From assembly GCF_019263745.1 (NCBI RefSeq), contig NZ_CP077107.1, positions 2,108,001-2,172,000 on the forward strand: a stretch of DNA of 64,000 nt, read 5' to 3'. Below, one piece after another: positions 37,949-46,071 of the stretch. The notes under the pieces are model-generated. The model made no database searches. It saw nothing but the letters and a program-made list of their open reading frames with translations, and was not told the DNA's origin. Within the stretch, counting starts at the first letter, position 1, and each line of letters starts with the position of its first letter. Both the position numbers and the translations under genes were made by a program. The DNA comes from Methanospirillum hungatei. Lineage in GTDB: Archaea; Halobacteriota; Methanomicrobia; Methanomicrobiales; Methanospirillaceae.

Positions 37949-39646
37949 TCATAGATCCTTCCAACTGTAATATGTCCCTTTTCCGACCCCTTCCCGTTGC
38001 ATCTCCGAATATTTTTCAGTCATTGAAAGAAGAAGTCTTGTTGCCTGATTTTTTGAGAGAAAGCAGAGTTTCATAACATCAGACCTGGTTATCCGTGGGT
38101 GAACTTTGAACCAGGAGATCACCATCTGTTCCAGCTGAATGGGATCGTATCCTTTCGCCCGGACATATTCGGATGACTCGTTCAATCGCTTGTACACCTG
38201 GGATGAGAGCATATAATGCCGGCCACCTTTTTCCCCGACTCCCTGAATAAGTCCTCGTTCAACAAGCCGCTCAAGCGTTGATTTTGCTGCATTCGTTCCT
38301 TTCTGTGTAAGGAAACCTGCTTCATGGGTCGTGATCCGACGTTCTGAATGGAGTGCATTCAGGATGAGGAGTTCATCCAGAGTCAGGGACTTTCCGTTTC
38401 GGTCCTGTTCAAAGATTAAGGCTGCAAATTCCAGGGAGGATTCACCTCCCGGAAGAACCACCCTGACCGAATCAGCATCTGTCCTGGAATAATCCGGAGC
38501 CGGCCGGCCATAGGTAATCTGCCCCATAAAGATCTTGTCCACACCCCGTCCGGTTGTCTCAACAAGTCCGATCCTCCTGAAAATCTCCGCAAGTTTGGGA
38601 TTCCGGGGCTTGGGTTCATGAACCAGGAGGTTATCAAGAGTGACACCTTCCGGAAATCCTCCCGGGTTGGTAATGAGGAGGTGGTCAGCCTGCCATTGAA
38701 TAAATACTGATCCCTGCTTAGAATAATCCCGGTGAAGGATTGCATTCATCATCGCTTCTCTGAATCCTTCAGCAGAATAATCAGGAATAGGAACCCGGAA
38801 CAATCCGACCGTTACCTCCCGTTCAGTATTCCGGGCAGAGAACCGGTCCTCAATCTCCTGAAGGACGATCGCAAGAGGGCCATGAAACACATCATTCACC
38901 CGGACATTGCCACTCCCATCAATCACCTGGAAATATATTTCATGGTGGGGAAGATTTTTCCGGATAATTTCCTCTTTTCCAAGAAGCAAAAGCCCGGAAT
39001 AATTGGGGACAAGTACGCCCTCTTTTGTCTCAACGAGAGTAAGAGCTTTTGCGAGTTCTTCATCAGAGAGTTCAAGAAGGATCTGGTCACCTTTTCGGGC
39101 CTGAATAATCCGACGAATCCAAGCAAATGCAATCGGATCAAAGGCATCAAATGAGAGGGTATCAACGAGTTCGTTTGTCAGATCCAAGGTCTGAATGTGG
39201 ATTCGTCGTGAGATATGATCACGAGGGTAAAAGGGAACCGATTGTGGCTTGCCTTTGGTATCGATAATCCGGTGAAGTGCTTTTCCCTGACTGGTTGAAC
39301 AGATTTCAGGGTAGGGTTCTACCTCGATAGCAAGAACCTGTGCATCATCAAGGATCTGTTTGGTGACCCGTGTATTGATATTCGGAACTGTTTTGGTGTA
39401 TATGGTGGCCTTGATCTTAACCGGATCGATATCTGCCCCTTTTCGATCGGGAGTGCCGGTAATTGTCCCATCATCTTCAACCCCGAGAAGTAACACACCC
39501 CCTTCTGTGTTAGCCATTGCAACAATATCAGATACAATATCGTCATCAGTCTGGAGACGGTGAAGTTCTGATTTGAATTCCCTGCCTAATCCTTCTCCCT
39601 CCGCTACGATCGTACGAATCTGATCTTCATCCATGGAATTTCTCAT
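37949..39646 (-). CDS. AlbA_2 (Schlafen-type) ATP-binding transcriptional regulator-like protein
   Basis: A 565-aa protein. The N-terminal AlbA_2 domain shows EGLGREFKSELHRL and MANTEGGVLLLGVEDDG (about residues 14-65). The middle has HATPase_c_4-type features FREAMMNAILHRDYS and RNPKLAEIFRRIGLVETTGRG. C-terminal winged helices lie at about 420-560 (LDELLILNALHSERRIT, GTNAAKSTLERLVERG). Family members are annotated as putative transcriptional regulators or ATP-dependent helicase-like proteins and are frequent in accessory islands; the function is not established. The start at 39646 is shown; an ATG at 39634 would remove four residues. Convergent with the RhuM gene. Confidence 0.85.
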   Translation of the reverse strand: MRNSMDEDQIRTIVAEGEGLGREFKSELHRLQTDDDIVSDIVAMANTEGGVLLLGVEDDGTITGTPDRKGADIDPVKIKATIYTKTVPNINTRVTKQILDDAQVLAIEVEPYPEICSTSQGKALHRIIDTKGKPQSVPFYPRDHISRRIHIQTLDLTNELVDTLSFDAFDPIAFAWIRRIIQARKGDQILLELSDEELAKALTLVETKEGVLVPNYSGLLLLGKEEIIRKNLPHHEIYFQVIDGSGNVRVNDVFHGPLAIVLQEIEDRFSARNTEREVTVGLFRVPIPDYSAEGFREAMMNAILHRDYSKQGSVFIQWQADHLLITNPGGFPEGVTLDNLLVHEPKPRNPKLAEIFRRIGLVETTGRGVDKIFMGQITYGRPAPDYSRTDADSVRVVLPGGESSLEFAALIFEQDRNGKSLTLDELLILNALHSERRITTHEAGFLTQKGTNAAKSTLERLVERGLIQGVGEKGGRHYMLSSQVYKRLNESSEYVRAKGYDPIQLEQMVISWFKVHPRITRSDVMKLCFLSKNQATRLLLSMTEKYSEMQREGVGKGTYYSWKDL

Positions 39647-39945
39647 CTGAACAATACGGAAATATCTCTAACCAGTCAGGCATTTACTTGATCTCGATAT
39701 GGCTTGAATATCTCTCGGGCGAATACTAGAGTAAATATCAGAAAGAACGCGTTTATGTCTTTCTACAAAAAATCTCTTTCTCTCTACAGAAAAAGGTGAT
39801 TTACTGATTGCATCATGAAACGAGATTCCCTCTAGGTGAGATGAATAAAAATTCAAATTTATTTTCCTTTTACCCTCTCCGCACGAGCAGCCTCCCTAAT
39901 TTCTAATCCCTCCTCTCTCCTCCATCCATCTTCTCCCTCTTTTCA

Positions 39946-39957
39946 ACCATATATATA
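39946..39957 (+). promoter_or_regulatory. TATA box for gene 40008
   Basis: ACCATATATATA lies about 50-60 nt before the ATG at 40008. Archaeal transcription would then begin about 25 nt downstream of the box, near 39977, inside the palindrome described next. Confidence 0.6.
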
Positions 39958-39976
39958 CTGACATCCGATTTTTTAT

Positions 39977-39993
39977 TGTCACATTTTGTGACA
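39977..39993. promoter_or_regulatory. Operator-like palindrome at the predicted transcription start
   Basis: TGTCACA-TTT-TGTGACA has perfect 7-bp arms. It lies 20-36 nt downstream of the TATA box, overlapping the expected start site, where a bound repressor would block transcription (inference). It could instead form a 5'-leader hairpin. No binding protein can be assigned. Confidence 0.55.
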
Positions 39994-40007
39994 GGGGCTC
40001 ATCGAAC

Positions 40008-40511
40008 ATGGCAGATTTTGTACAAAAGTCAACTGTCAAGAGTGCAGGACGGAAGCTCTCCACTCCTCTTGCATCAAAGACAGTCCTGAACACGATCATC
40101 GGGAACATTCTCGTAGACAATCCGTGGAGTTGTACGTCATACGTATCCGGTGGAGAAACCCTTCCAGCTGTACAGAAGACCTCTGAAGCCTACAGTGGAA
40201 AGGTCATCTACGAGAACACCCAAGGAAAGGCGGTCGGAACAATCACGGTTAAGGCACCGACCTCCGGAGCATTCGACACCGACATGACCACCATCCTGGC
40301 AAACACCGCTTTCGAAACCGCCATGGGTGGGACTGCTTCCCATGACAGTTCAGAGGACAGCTTTACTGTTACCCTCAAGGGGCACACCGCCAGCGGAGAA
40401 CTCTTCAACGTCCGGTTCACCCGGGAAGCGATAACCGTCTCCAGCTACGAAGCAGACGCCATCCTCACCACCATCGAGACCTGGGCGGACACCGTTCCCG
40501 ACCTTGCATAA
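40008..40511 (+). CDS. Unknown protein with highly expressed codon use
   Basis: A 167-aa protein, MADFVQKSTVKSAGRKL at the start, no signal peptide and no membrane helix. It is Thr/Ser/Ala-rich with alternating beta-type stretches (KAVGTITVKAPTSG, DSFTVTLKGHTASGEL, FNVRFTREAITVSSYE). Codon use differs sharply from the neighbours: ACC, ATC, GTC, AAC, GAC, TTC and TAC dominate, a pattern typical of abundant proteins. A TATA box and a palindrome precede it, and there are only remnants after it. No family is recognised. A structural, filament or sheath component, or a virus-like structural protein, are possibilities, not conclusions. Confidence 0.75.
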   Translation: MADFVQKSTVKSAGRKLSTPLASKTVLNTIIGNILVDNPWSCTSYVSGGETLPAVQKTSEAYSGKVIYENTQGKAVGTITVKAPTSGAFDTDMTTILANTAFETAMGGTASHDSSEDSFTVTLKGHTASGELFNVRFTREAITVSSYEADAILTTIETWADTVPDLA

Positions 40512-40660
40512 CCCGATTTTCTCATTTTTCCTAGGTGATGAGATGAATTGGGGATATGTATAATCAATCTAAAGCAATATCCTGTGATGGTGTTCTCTAT
40601 AACCTCTCAAAAATCGCAAGAGCCGGTAAAAACACTCTCAAAGATAGAAAATGAGGAAGA

Positions 40661-40907
40661 TTACGAATTCAGGGGAGCCCCGTAATTCTGAATTTTTTCC
40701 TGCATATCAGGATTTAATGGCTTGACTAATTTTGCATTATATGAACCACTCGGAGAGTACGGGAGTGTATTGTTGAATATCTCCATTGCTGCTATCCCGT
40801 ACGAACGTGATTTTGCTGCAATCGTTCCTTATACCTATAGTTTTCGTAGAAATCTGTTCGATATCACGGTCGGAAACAAGGTAGGTGTAAATCGTTATCC
40901 GTTATAA
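40661..40907 (-). pseudogene. Frameshifted gene fragment, unknown family
   Basis: Two overlapping minus-strand frames read as one protein: RITIYTYLVSDRDIEQISTK, then after a shift GTIAAKSRSYGIAAMEIFNN, TLPYSPSGSYNAKLVKPLNP and DMQEKIQNYGAPLNS, then TAA (40661-40663). No start codon is seen. The plus-strand ORF over the same bases is less protein-like. Confidence 0.4.
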
Positions 40908-41162
40908 GGTTCCGGTGGTACCCAGTGTCATCAGATCAAGAAATGGAATAGACAAGGTAACATCCACGCCATGTTTCACCATAATCACGTGGATCCCAGT
41001 AAGTCTGGCTTTTGTAAATCCATGGGAGAGAAAGGCATCTGCATCCAAACTGGAAGGACCAGACAACTGACAATGAATCATTGATAATCTCTTTGGCCGG
41101 AGTTCCCTCTCTATGTATGAAACAAGCCTTATCCAGGCATATATTTGGCAAATCAGATAAAA

Positions 41163-41333
41163 TCAGTCATATCTCTGAAAAAAGACCGATCCCAGAAACG
41201 AAAAAAGGAGGCTAAATCTCGGTTTCTTATCGGCTCGTAAAGCCTCGATCACCTCCTCACCCACCGTTTGTATAGGGAAGAATTTTCCGGCACCATAGCG
41301 GCCCTCTATATGTCCTCCATTTACGAGTATTTT
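41163..41333 (-). pseudogene. Short gene fragment, unknown family
   Basis: Open for 56 codons on the minus strand between a TAA and the TGA at 41163-41165. It reads LVNGGHIEGRYGAGKFFPIQ, then TVGEEVIEALRADKKPRF, then a hydrophobic tail. There is no start codon in frame. It looks like the 3' end of a lost gene. Confidence 0.35.
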
Positions 41334-41629
41334 TGATTTTTAAGCCGAATTTCCTGCCTGTTTATTGGGGGCCGAATTGAAGAGATCGATTTCGCCCAAT
41401 TATTATTTAAATTAAAAACAGGGCTCAATTTAACCAATTCATGTTTCATTATAAAGCCTGGATATAAAGGTCCGTGGGATGAATCCTATATCTCGATATA
41501 ATGGTTTAAATCCGGTTCTGATATCATTACGGTAAAAGGTGATCTACATTTTATAATGGTCATCAGATTAGAATGATATCATGAGGACATATCCTACTCT
41601 GGTTGCTATTATCCTGGAACAGGCTTTTA

Positions 41630-42388
41630 TCATGAAAGGGGGGTTTTGCATAATATACAATAAATTTCTCTGATTGATGATAATACTCTGAAACCCTTTT
41701 CCGTGATAACATAATCGCCACGTTCATGTCGTTGGATGATCATTCCTGCTTCCTGCAACTTTTTGATATGAAACAGGAGATTTCCTCCGCGGAGTTTTGT
41801 CAGGTGCGAGAGATCAGAGAATGTTCTGGTTTCAGAGGATACTGCCTGAAGAATCTGAAACCGGATTGGACTTGCAATTGGTTCTACAATCTCTGAGACG
41901 ATCTTTTCATCCGGGTAATCAGTGACCGGAACCGCACATTCTTGTCTATCCAGAATCCCAAGAGATTGCATCAGGTCAATCTGCTTTTCAAACAGTCGAT
42001 TGACTTCCTGGAAACAGGTGTCACATTTTTCATATGGACCCTTCTTTCTCATTTCTTTCAATTGAGTTTTATAGTCCTCTACGATCTCGTCAGTTATTTT
42101 TCCATCTTTGATATGGCTTGATGTGGCAGTGAGGAAATCAAGGAAGATCTTGAAACAGGTATCATGCATGACACAATCATAGATCATCCGGGATGAGAGA
42201 CAATCATGAGCCTGTTCAATATGGTTTTTTGAAATGAGGGCAGCGTAATCATTTTTCAACCCGGAGACTATTGACTGGATATGAACCTGGTTTGTACGTT
42301 CAATAAATCGTTGTAATTCACCTCTCATTTGTTGCATTTCATCCATGAGAGAATCCAAGGTAGGGGATTTATCTGCAGTTTTTTTCAT
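41630..42388 (-). CDS. ArsR-like winged-helix regulator with N-terminal Cys domain (paralogue 1)
   Basis: A 252-aa protein. The N-terminal half is helical with Cys63, Cys72, Cys78 and a CDTC pair (122/125). The C-terminal winged helix (about 165-245) has PIASPIRFQILQAVSSETRT, then FSDLSHLTKLRGGNLLFHIK and wing VITEKGFRVL. It is homologous to 50372-51166: same HTH, and both have a C..CFQ motif at the same place. The cysteines could bind a metal or Fe-S cluster or act as a thiol switch (inference). It is divergent from the Cys-rich 54-aa gene. A palindrome in the shared intergenic region overlaps its likely TATA box, suggesting autoregulation. Confidence 0.82.
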   Translation of the reverse strand: MKKTADKSPTLDSLMDEMQQMRGELQRFIERTNQVHIQSIVSGLKNDYAALISKNHIEQAHDCLSSRMIYDCVMHDTCFKIFLDFLTATSSHIKDGKITDEIVEDYKTQLKEMRKKGPYEKCDTCFQEVNRLFEKQIDLMQSLGILDRQECAVPVTDYPDEKIVSEIVEPIASPIRFQILQAVSSETRTFSDLSHLTKLRGGNLLFHIKKLQEAGMIIQRHERGDYVITEKGFRVLSSIREIYCILCKTPLS

Positions 42389-42424
42389 GAAAAATACTGA
42401 ACAGGTATTGTGTGGATGATAATA

Positions 42425-42439
42425 TAACTCTTTGAGTTA
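42425..42439. promoter_or_regulatory. Palindrome in divergent promoter region
   Basis: TAACTC-TTT-GAGTTA, perfect 6-bp arms, lies 36 nt upstream of the minus-strand regulator start and 86 nt upstream of the plus-strand 54-aa gene. It overlaps an AT-rich TATA-like sequence on the minus strand (42417-42427), so it is a candidate autoregulatory site for gene 41630-42388. Confidence 0.5.
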
Positions 42440-42525
42440 GTGGAATGTATCTGTTCACAATAAGGTAATTTTAATAACGATCAAGTATATTTATTCAACA
42501 GACGATAATCCTATAGGTGAGATGA

Positions 42526-42690
42526 ATGCCCACCTGGAAATGTACCGGAACTCATGTAACAAAAGAGAAAGCTGAGGAATCAATTTCTCATTTGAAAAAT
42601 GCCTGCTTTGGATGTAATACTCACAGCAACGAGTGTTCGATTGCAAAAGCCGTTGGAGATATTACTTCAATGATCAAGGAGAGTGAATGA
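42526..42690 (+). CDS. Small Cys-rich protein (54 aa)
   Basis: ATG 42526 to TGA 42690 with AGGTGAG just upstream. The product begins MPTWKCTGTHVTKEKAEES and continues with ACFGCNTHSNECSIAKAV. It has four Cys (residues 6, 28, 31 and 38 by my count) and nearby His, which is a plausible zinc or Fe-S binding pattern. The following MTH865-type gene starts 3 nt later, so they form an operon. A TATA-like AAGTATATTTAT lies about 35-45 nt before the ATG. Family not recognised. Confidence 0.7.
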   Translation: MPTWKCTGTHVTKEKAEESISHLKNACFGCNTHSNECSIAKAVGDITSMIKESE

Positions 42691-42693
42691 ACC

Positions 42694-42936
42694 ATGTCAT
42701 CAGTCAAAGAACAAATCCATGCCCAGATAACCGGAGCCCTGGCCGGAGCAACCTTTCCCATTGACACACCGGAACGATTAATTGATGCTTTTCCTGCTGG
42801 TGCAGATACCACTTGCCAGGTAGGGGAGCTGAAAATGACTGCCGGAGAGGCCGGAAAACTTCTGAAATCTACCGATTTTCCGTTTCAGAGTGCAAAACAG
42901 GTCGCAGACATAATTGTGGATCGTGCCGGCCTGTAG
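42694..42936 (+). CDS. MTH865-family protein
   Basis: An 80-aa protein matching the small euryarchaeal MTH865 family over its full length: QITGALAGATFPIDTPERLI, then GADTTCQVGELKMTAGEAG, then DFPFQSAKQVADIIVDRAGL at the C-terminus. The family is a small helical fold of unknown function. The single Cys is conserved (TTC). It is co-transcribed with the Cys-rich 54-aa protein, and both face the Cys-containing regulator, so the three may form one metal or redox response unit (inference). Confidence 0.9.
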   Translation: MSSVKEQIHAQITGALAGATFPIDTPERLIDAFPAGADTTCQVGELKMTAGEAGKLLKSTDFPFQSAKQVADIIVDRAGL

Positions 42937-42978
42937 AGTATCCTGTTCCTTTCTAATTTTTATTTCGACGATCGGGAT

Positions 42979-44022
42979 TCATGGTGGCTTTACCAGACAT
43001 GACTCTAATCTGGTAGTAATTTCACCTATCTGAATTGTTTTCCCAACTCCGATGAATGTGAGCTCAGTTGATGGATTTTTCCTGATCCAAGGCTGTCCTT
43101 TTGTTATTGAGACCCGTTTCCCCACTACTTGGATGATGACCTGTTGCATGGGAAATTCACTACTATTTGCTATACCCTTCGCCCGAATCACGGTGGATGG
43201 AAGATTTTTCATGAGAGCCTGAAGACAGGAAAGACGGATGGGTGAATTATGTGTCCAGGACAGGGTTGAAAATCCATGATCATCCCCTTCATGATGATGG
43301 TGATCGGCATGCTCTCCGTCTGAAGGTAGATCAGAGGTTCCGGTATGAGATATTCCCAGAATCAAGGATACCGGGATAGCAGCATATACGGTCTCAAGTA
43401 TTGGCATATCCAGGGGTATCCACTCTTTCCGTATGGCTGCCTTTTTGGATTCAGAAACACGATCGACCTTGTTAAGAAGGAGAAGGTCAGCTGACCGGAT
43501 CTGTTTTTTCACGAGATGGCTCATGATCCATGACACCGAGAATATTTCCTCTGCATCCACCAGGCATATGACGCCTGCAATCCGGACTCTCTTTTTTAAA
43601 TCTTCATTTTCGAAAAGGCTGATGATCCCGGCAGGATCAGCAACTCCGGATGCTTCGATCACCAGGATATCTGGTCCATAAGGAGAGTCGCCAAGGGTTG
43701 TGACGGCCTCGCTGAGGTTATTTCTCAGCGAGCAACAGATACACCCGTTTTCAAGTGCAATAACCTGATCCCCAGTCCCATTTATCAACTCTTTGTCAAT
43801 ACTGATAGATCCGAAATCATTGACAATCACGCCGAATCGTTCCCCTGATGTGGAATTGAGTATCTGGTTTATAAAGGTGGTTTTTCCGGATCCCAGAAAA
43901 CCGGTGATAATATAAACTGGTAATCTTCCGGGTTTTCGTTTTGCAGGATGAGATTCCCTGTTTTGTGATCGGGTAAATAATCCGGTAAAGGTTTTGAGAA
44001 GCGATCCTGCTTGTGTACCCAT
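42979..44022 (-). CDS. CobW/COG0523-family metal-chaperone GTPase
   Basis: A 347-aa protein. Walker A is GFLGSGKTT (41-49), the metal-binding CxCC motif is ENGCICCSLR (92-100), the switch region is DILVIEASGVADP, and the specificity motif is LLNKVDRVS. A His/Asp-rich loop (GEHADHHHHEGDDHG) separates the GTPase from the CobW C-terminal domain. COG0523 proteins insert or traffic Zn, Co or Ni; the exact metal cannot be set from sequence, and the His-rich loop fits Zn or Ni. A likely TATA box lies at about 44050 on the minus strand. It is convergent with the MTH865 gene. Confidence 0.88.
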   Translation of the reverse strand: MGTQAGSLLKTFTGLFTRSQNRESHPAKRKPGRLPVYIITGFLGSGKTTFINQILNSTSGERFGVIVNDFGSISIDKELINGTGDQVIALENGCICCSLRNNLSEAVTTLGDSPYGPDILVIEASGVADPAGIISLFENEDLKKRVRIAGVICLVDAEEIFSVSWIMSHLVKKQIRSADLLLLNKVDRVSESKKAAIRKEWIPLDMPILETVYAAIPVSLILGISHTGTSDLPSDGEHADHHHHEGDDHGFSTLSWTHNSPIRLSCLQALMKNLPSTVIRAKGIANSSEFPMQQVIIQVVGKRVSITKGQPWIRKNPSTELTFIGVGKTIQIGEITTRLESCLVKPP

Positions 44023-44334
44023 CTGTTAAGAGATTTTCATCCGGGATGTATAATATTTTATGAACCGGGTGAAAATACACGTATCTTCCGTTCTGATTCA
44101 ACTGGTATAAAGATGAATCAATATTTCCCTGAAAGCAAAAAAGCGTTTAATTTTGAATCTGGGTTCTTATTATTATTTTTTTATGAAGGGTGTTGGTTGC
44201 CAATAAAACACTTTCAAGAGCAACAAGGACCAAAATCCGGAGAGATATTTTTCCTATGACTGGATCGGGGGAACGTGAAGACGAAGGGCCGATGCTTTCA
44301 ATAGTGGATATTAACATAAAATCCATACCCTGAA
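44023..44334. other. Intergenic region with a duplicated gene fragment
   Basis: 312 bp without a credible gene. It holds the CobW promoter at its left side, and at 44195-44228 a 34-bp segment matching the inside of gene 46640-47320 at 32 of 34 positions. Confidence 0.5.
44195..44228. repeat. Stray copy of a segment of gene 46640-47320
   Basis: GGTTGCCAATAAAACACTTT and the next 14 bases match 46838-46871 with two mismatches; similarity continues weakly for about 20 bp (GGAGAGAT). Both are in the same orientation. It is most likely the remnant of an old duplication. Confidence 0.6.
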
Positions 44335-44676
44335 TTAACTCTCCTCCTTCAGGGCAGCTGCATCAAAGGGCTTTTCCAGTTGACTAAGAATTGGATCCGG
44401 GCTGGCAACTGAAGTATCAGGGATCACCTCACCGGTGGCATTGACATTCTGCATAGCACGTTGCTCGGCCTGGTTCACGGCTGCTTCAAGTCGTTCATTC
44501 TCAGTGATATCGCTCTTTTTTATTTCAACCGGAATTAATCCGAAGAAAATGAGGAAGATGAATAGCAGGATAAGCAATACCAGGATCCCTACGATGATTG
44601 GCATAGCCGGGTTACTCCGTGAAGAGACCGGCATCTGAGCACGGGTAATGGCATCAGGACGATTCTTCTGTGGCAT
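44335..44676 (-). CDS. Single-pass membrane protein, unknown
   Basis: A 113-aa protein with a basic N-terminus, one strong membrane segment (IIVGILVLLILLFIFLIFFGLI, about residues 27-48) and a charged C-terminal part with a possible short coiled coil (ERLEAAVNQAEQRAMQ). The start overlaps the 3' end of the truncated MFS gene by 23 nt and is preceded by a G-run Shine-Dalgarno, so translation is coupled to the MFS fragment. Family not recognised. Confidence 0.65.
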   Translation of the reverse strand: MPQKNRPDAITRAQMPVSSRSNPAMPIIVGILVLLILLFIFLIFFGLIPVEIKKSDITENERLEAAVNQAEQRAMQNVNATGEVIPDTSVASPDPILSQLEKPFDAAALKEES

Positions 44677-45211
44677 AAGCCCCCCCAGTTGAATCGTTTT
44701 CTTTTTTCTCCTTCACAGCCAGGATCAGGAGAAGACCAATGATCTGAATCCCTATACAGAAGATGAATGCAGCATCAAAGCCGCAAGCGAGCTCTGATGG
44801 TTTAATGGTGTGAGCAGCGACTTGTGTCATCACCGATCCTAACGCTGCAATAATTGCACCACCCACCGCCTGGATCATACGAAAGAAGATTAACAATTCC
44901 ACAGCCGGTGCCATTGCACAGAGAGCTGATCCGATGATAAAAATAGCAAACCCAATGATAAAAACCGGCTTATACCCCTTCATATCCCCAATTTTTGCTG
45001 CTGCGAGGAGAAGACAGACCAGGATGATTAGGTAGGCATTCAGTACCCATGAGGTGATAACGGTTGGCACATCGAATGATTTGGCAATACTAGGCAGGGC
45101 AATATTGACGATGGTGGCGTCAAGGCCGGCCATGAACGATCCCAGGGAGATAACCAGGACGATCAGCAGTTCTTTACTGCTCATTTTCGGAGGTGAATCA
45201 GGTTGCGACAT
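44654..45211 (-). pseudogene. MFS drug-transporter with large internal deletion
   Basis: 185 aa, against about 450-500 for DHA2-type MFS transporters. The first ~130 residues are a normal N-terminus: LGSFMAGLDATIVNIALPSI (motif C-like), ITSWVLNAYLIILVCLLL, a shortened motif A (KIGDMKGYKPVF), and FFRMIQAVGGAIIAALGSVM. The sequence then jumps to what looks like the last helix (FIFCIGIQIIGLLLILAV) and a charged tail. So about 300 residues, eight or so helices, are missing in frame. It may be a deleted pseudogene, or a five-helix product still expressed with the next gene. Confidence 0.7.
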
Positions 45212-45306
45212 CTCAATCAGATGCAGAGTTATTGGTTCAACCGGCGATAAATAGGTTGTATCCGTGTTTCCTCTGTAATATACTCAACTAAATATTATTT
45301 TTTGAA

Positions 45307-46071
45307 TTATCCTATTTTCCCTTCCTCAACGGTAATACTTTTACCTCCAAAATAAAACCCAACAACGGCTGCCAGAGTTGTTCCCATCATACTCATAATA
45401 GTGTTTGCCAATTGGGGATCCCCGTTGTTTGCAACAAAGATCAATACAACAGCAATGCTGAGGACAAATAGTATACCGAACGAGATCATCCCACGATTAA
45501 ACCCAGTAATTCCCTCTACTGGTTGTTTCATCAGATCTATTATGGACGTTGTCATTGAAAATGAAATTTCATGGCTATTAATCCATCTTTTAATCTCTAT
45601 CCTGAGTTCATCCATACTTCCGCTATTTTCTGTTTTTTTCACTTTTTCGGCAAGTTCATCGTTTTTTAGCTGTTCTCGAATCCATCGGGAAAAATCCTTA
45701 CGGAGTAAAAAATCTCGTAGGTTTCTATCTTCAATTGTATTCAGAAGATAAGAAAACTCAGTGATATTATGAGCGACATTTGTCTGGTTTTCTCGGCCAT
45801 CAAAGTGGAATCCTTTGCTAGTATCTACATTGATTTCAGAAGTGAGGGGTACTTGTTCGAGAAGCTGTGATAATATGTGATTTCTTACCTGAACAATGGA
45901 GTATGATTTATAGATTTGATACCCGAAGGGGAGCATAAAAAACAAGAAAATCAGAGAAATTATGATGATTGAAAAATTAATACCTGATTCTGTAAATTCC
46001 ATTGACGTTTGATTCGTTATCGCCTGAGTAATATTATTAAGCGGCATATTCCCAATTTGAGGAATACCCAT
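45307..46071 (-). CDS. Three-helix membrane protein, unknown
   Basis: A 254-aa protein. One membrane helix is near residues 30-50 (FSIIIISLIFLFFMLPFGY). A soluble charged domain of about 120 residues follows (RDFLLRKDFSRWIREQLKND and following), then two close C-terminal helices (MISFGILFVLSIAVVLIFVA and TTLAAVVGFYFGG), ending KSITVEEGKIG. The two-helix end resembles domains seen in many archaeal and bacterial membrane proteins of unknown role. It starts with ATG at 46071; the low-GC, isolated location fits an accessory gene. Confidence 0.68.
   Translation of the reverse strand: MGIPQIGNMPLNNITQAITNQTSMEFTESGINFSIIIISLIFLFFMLPFGYQIYKSYSIVQVRNHILSQLLEQVPLTSEINVDTSKGFHFDGRENQTNVAHNITEFSYLLNTIEDRNLRDFLLRKDFSRWIREQLKNDELAEKVKKTENSGSMDELRIEIKRWINSHEISFSMTTSIIDLMKQPVEGITGFNRGMISFGILFVLSIAVVLIFVANNGDPQLANTIMSMMGTTLAAVVGFYFGGKSITVEEGKIG

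Larger units (their letters stand above)
39647..40007. other. Intergenic region upstream of the 40008 gene
   Basis: 361 bp. The right end holds a TATA box and a palindrome for gene 40008-40511. A 62-codon minus-strand frame at 39668-39856 has no recognisable features and I do not call it a gene. Pyrimidine-rich runs are present near 39895-39945. Confidence 0.5.
40512..41629. other. Gene-poor stretch with decayed coding fragments
   Basis: 1118 bp with no intact gene. Minus-strand remnants are listed separately at 40661-40907 and 41163-41333. Between them, 40936-41151 has an open minus-strand frame with a protein-like end (SQTYWDPRDYGETW) but no recognisable start or family. 41340-41629 is AT-rich and I see nothing in it. 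Confidence 0.5.

Noticed and set aside
39668-39856. 62-codon minus-strand frame upstream of gene 40008
   Set aside because: Internal repeats of VER-type codons come from a repeated CTACA/AAA DNA stretch; no other support.
40722-40907. 61-codon plus-strand frame
   Set aside because: Starts with TTG without a ribosome site and lies over the better minus-strand remnant.
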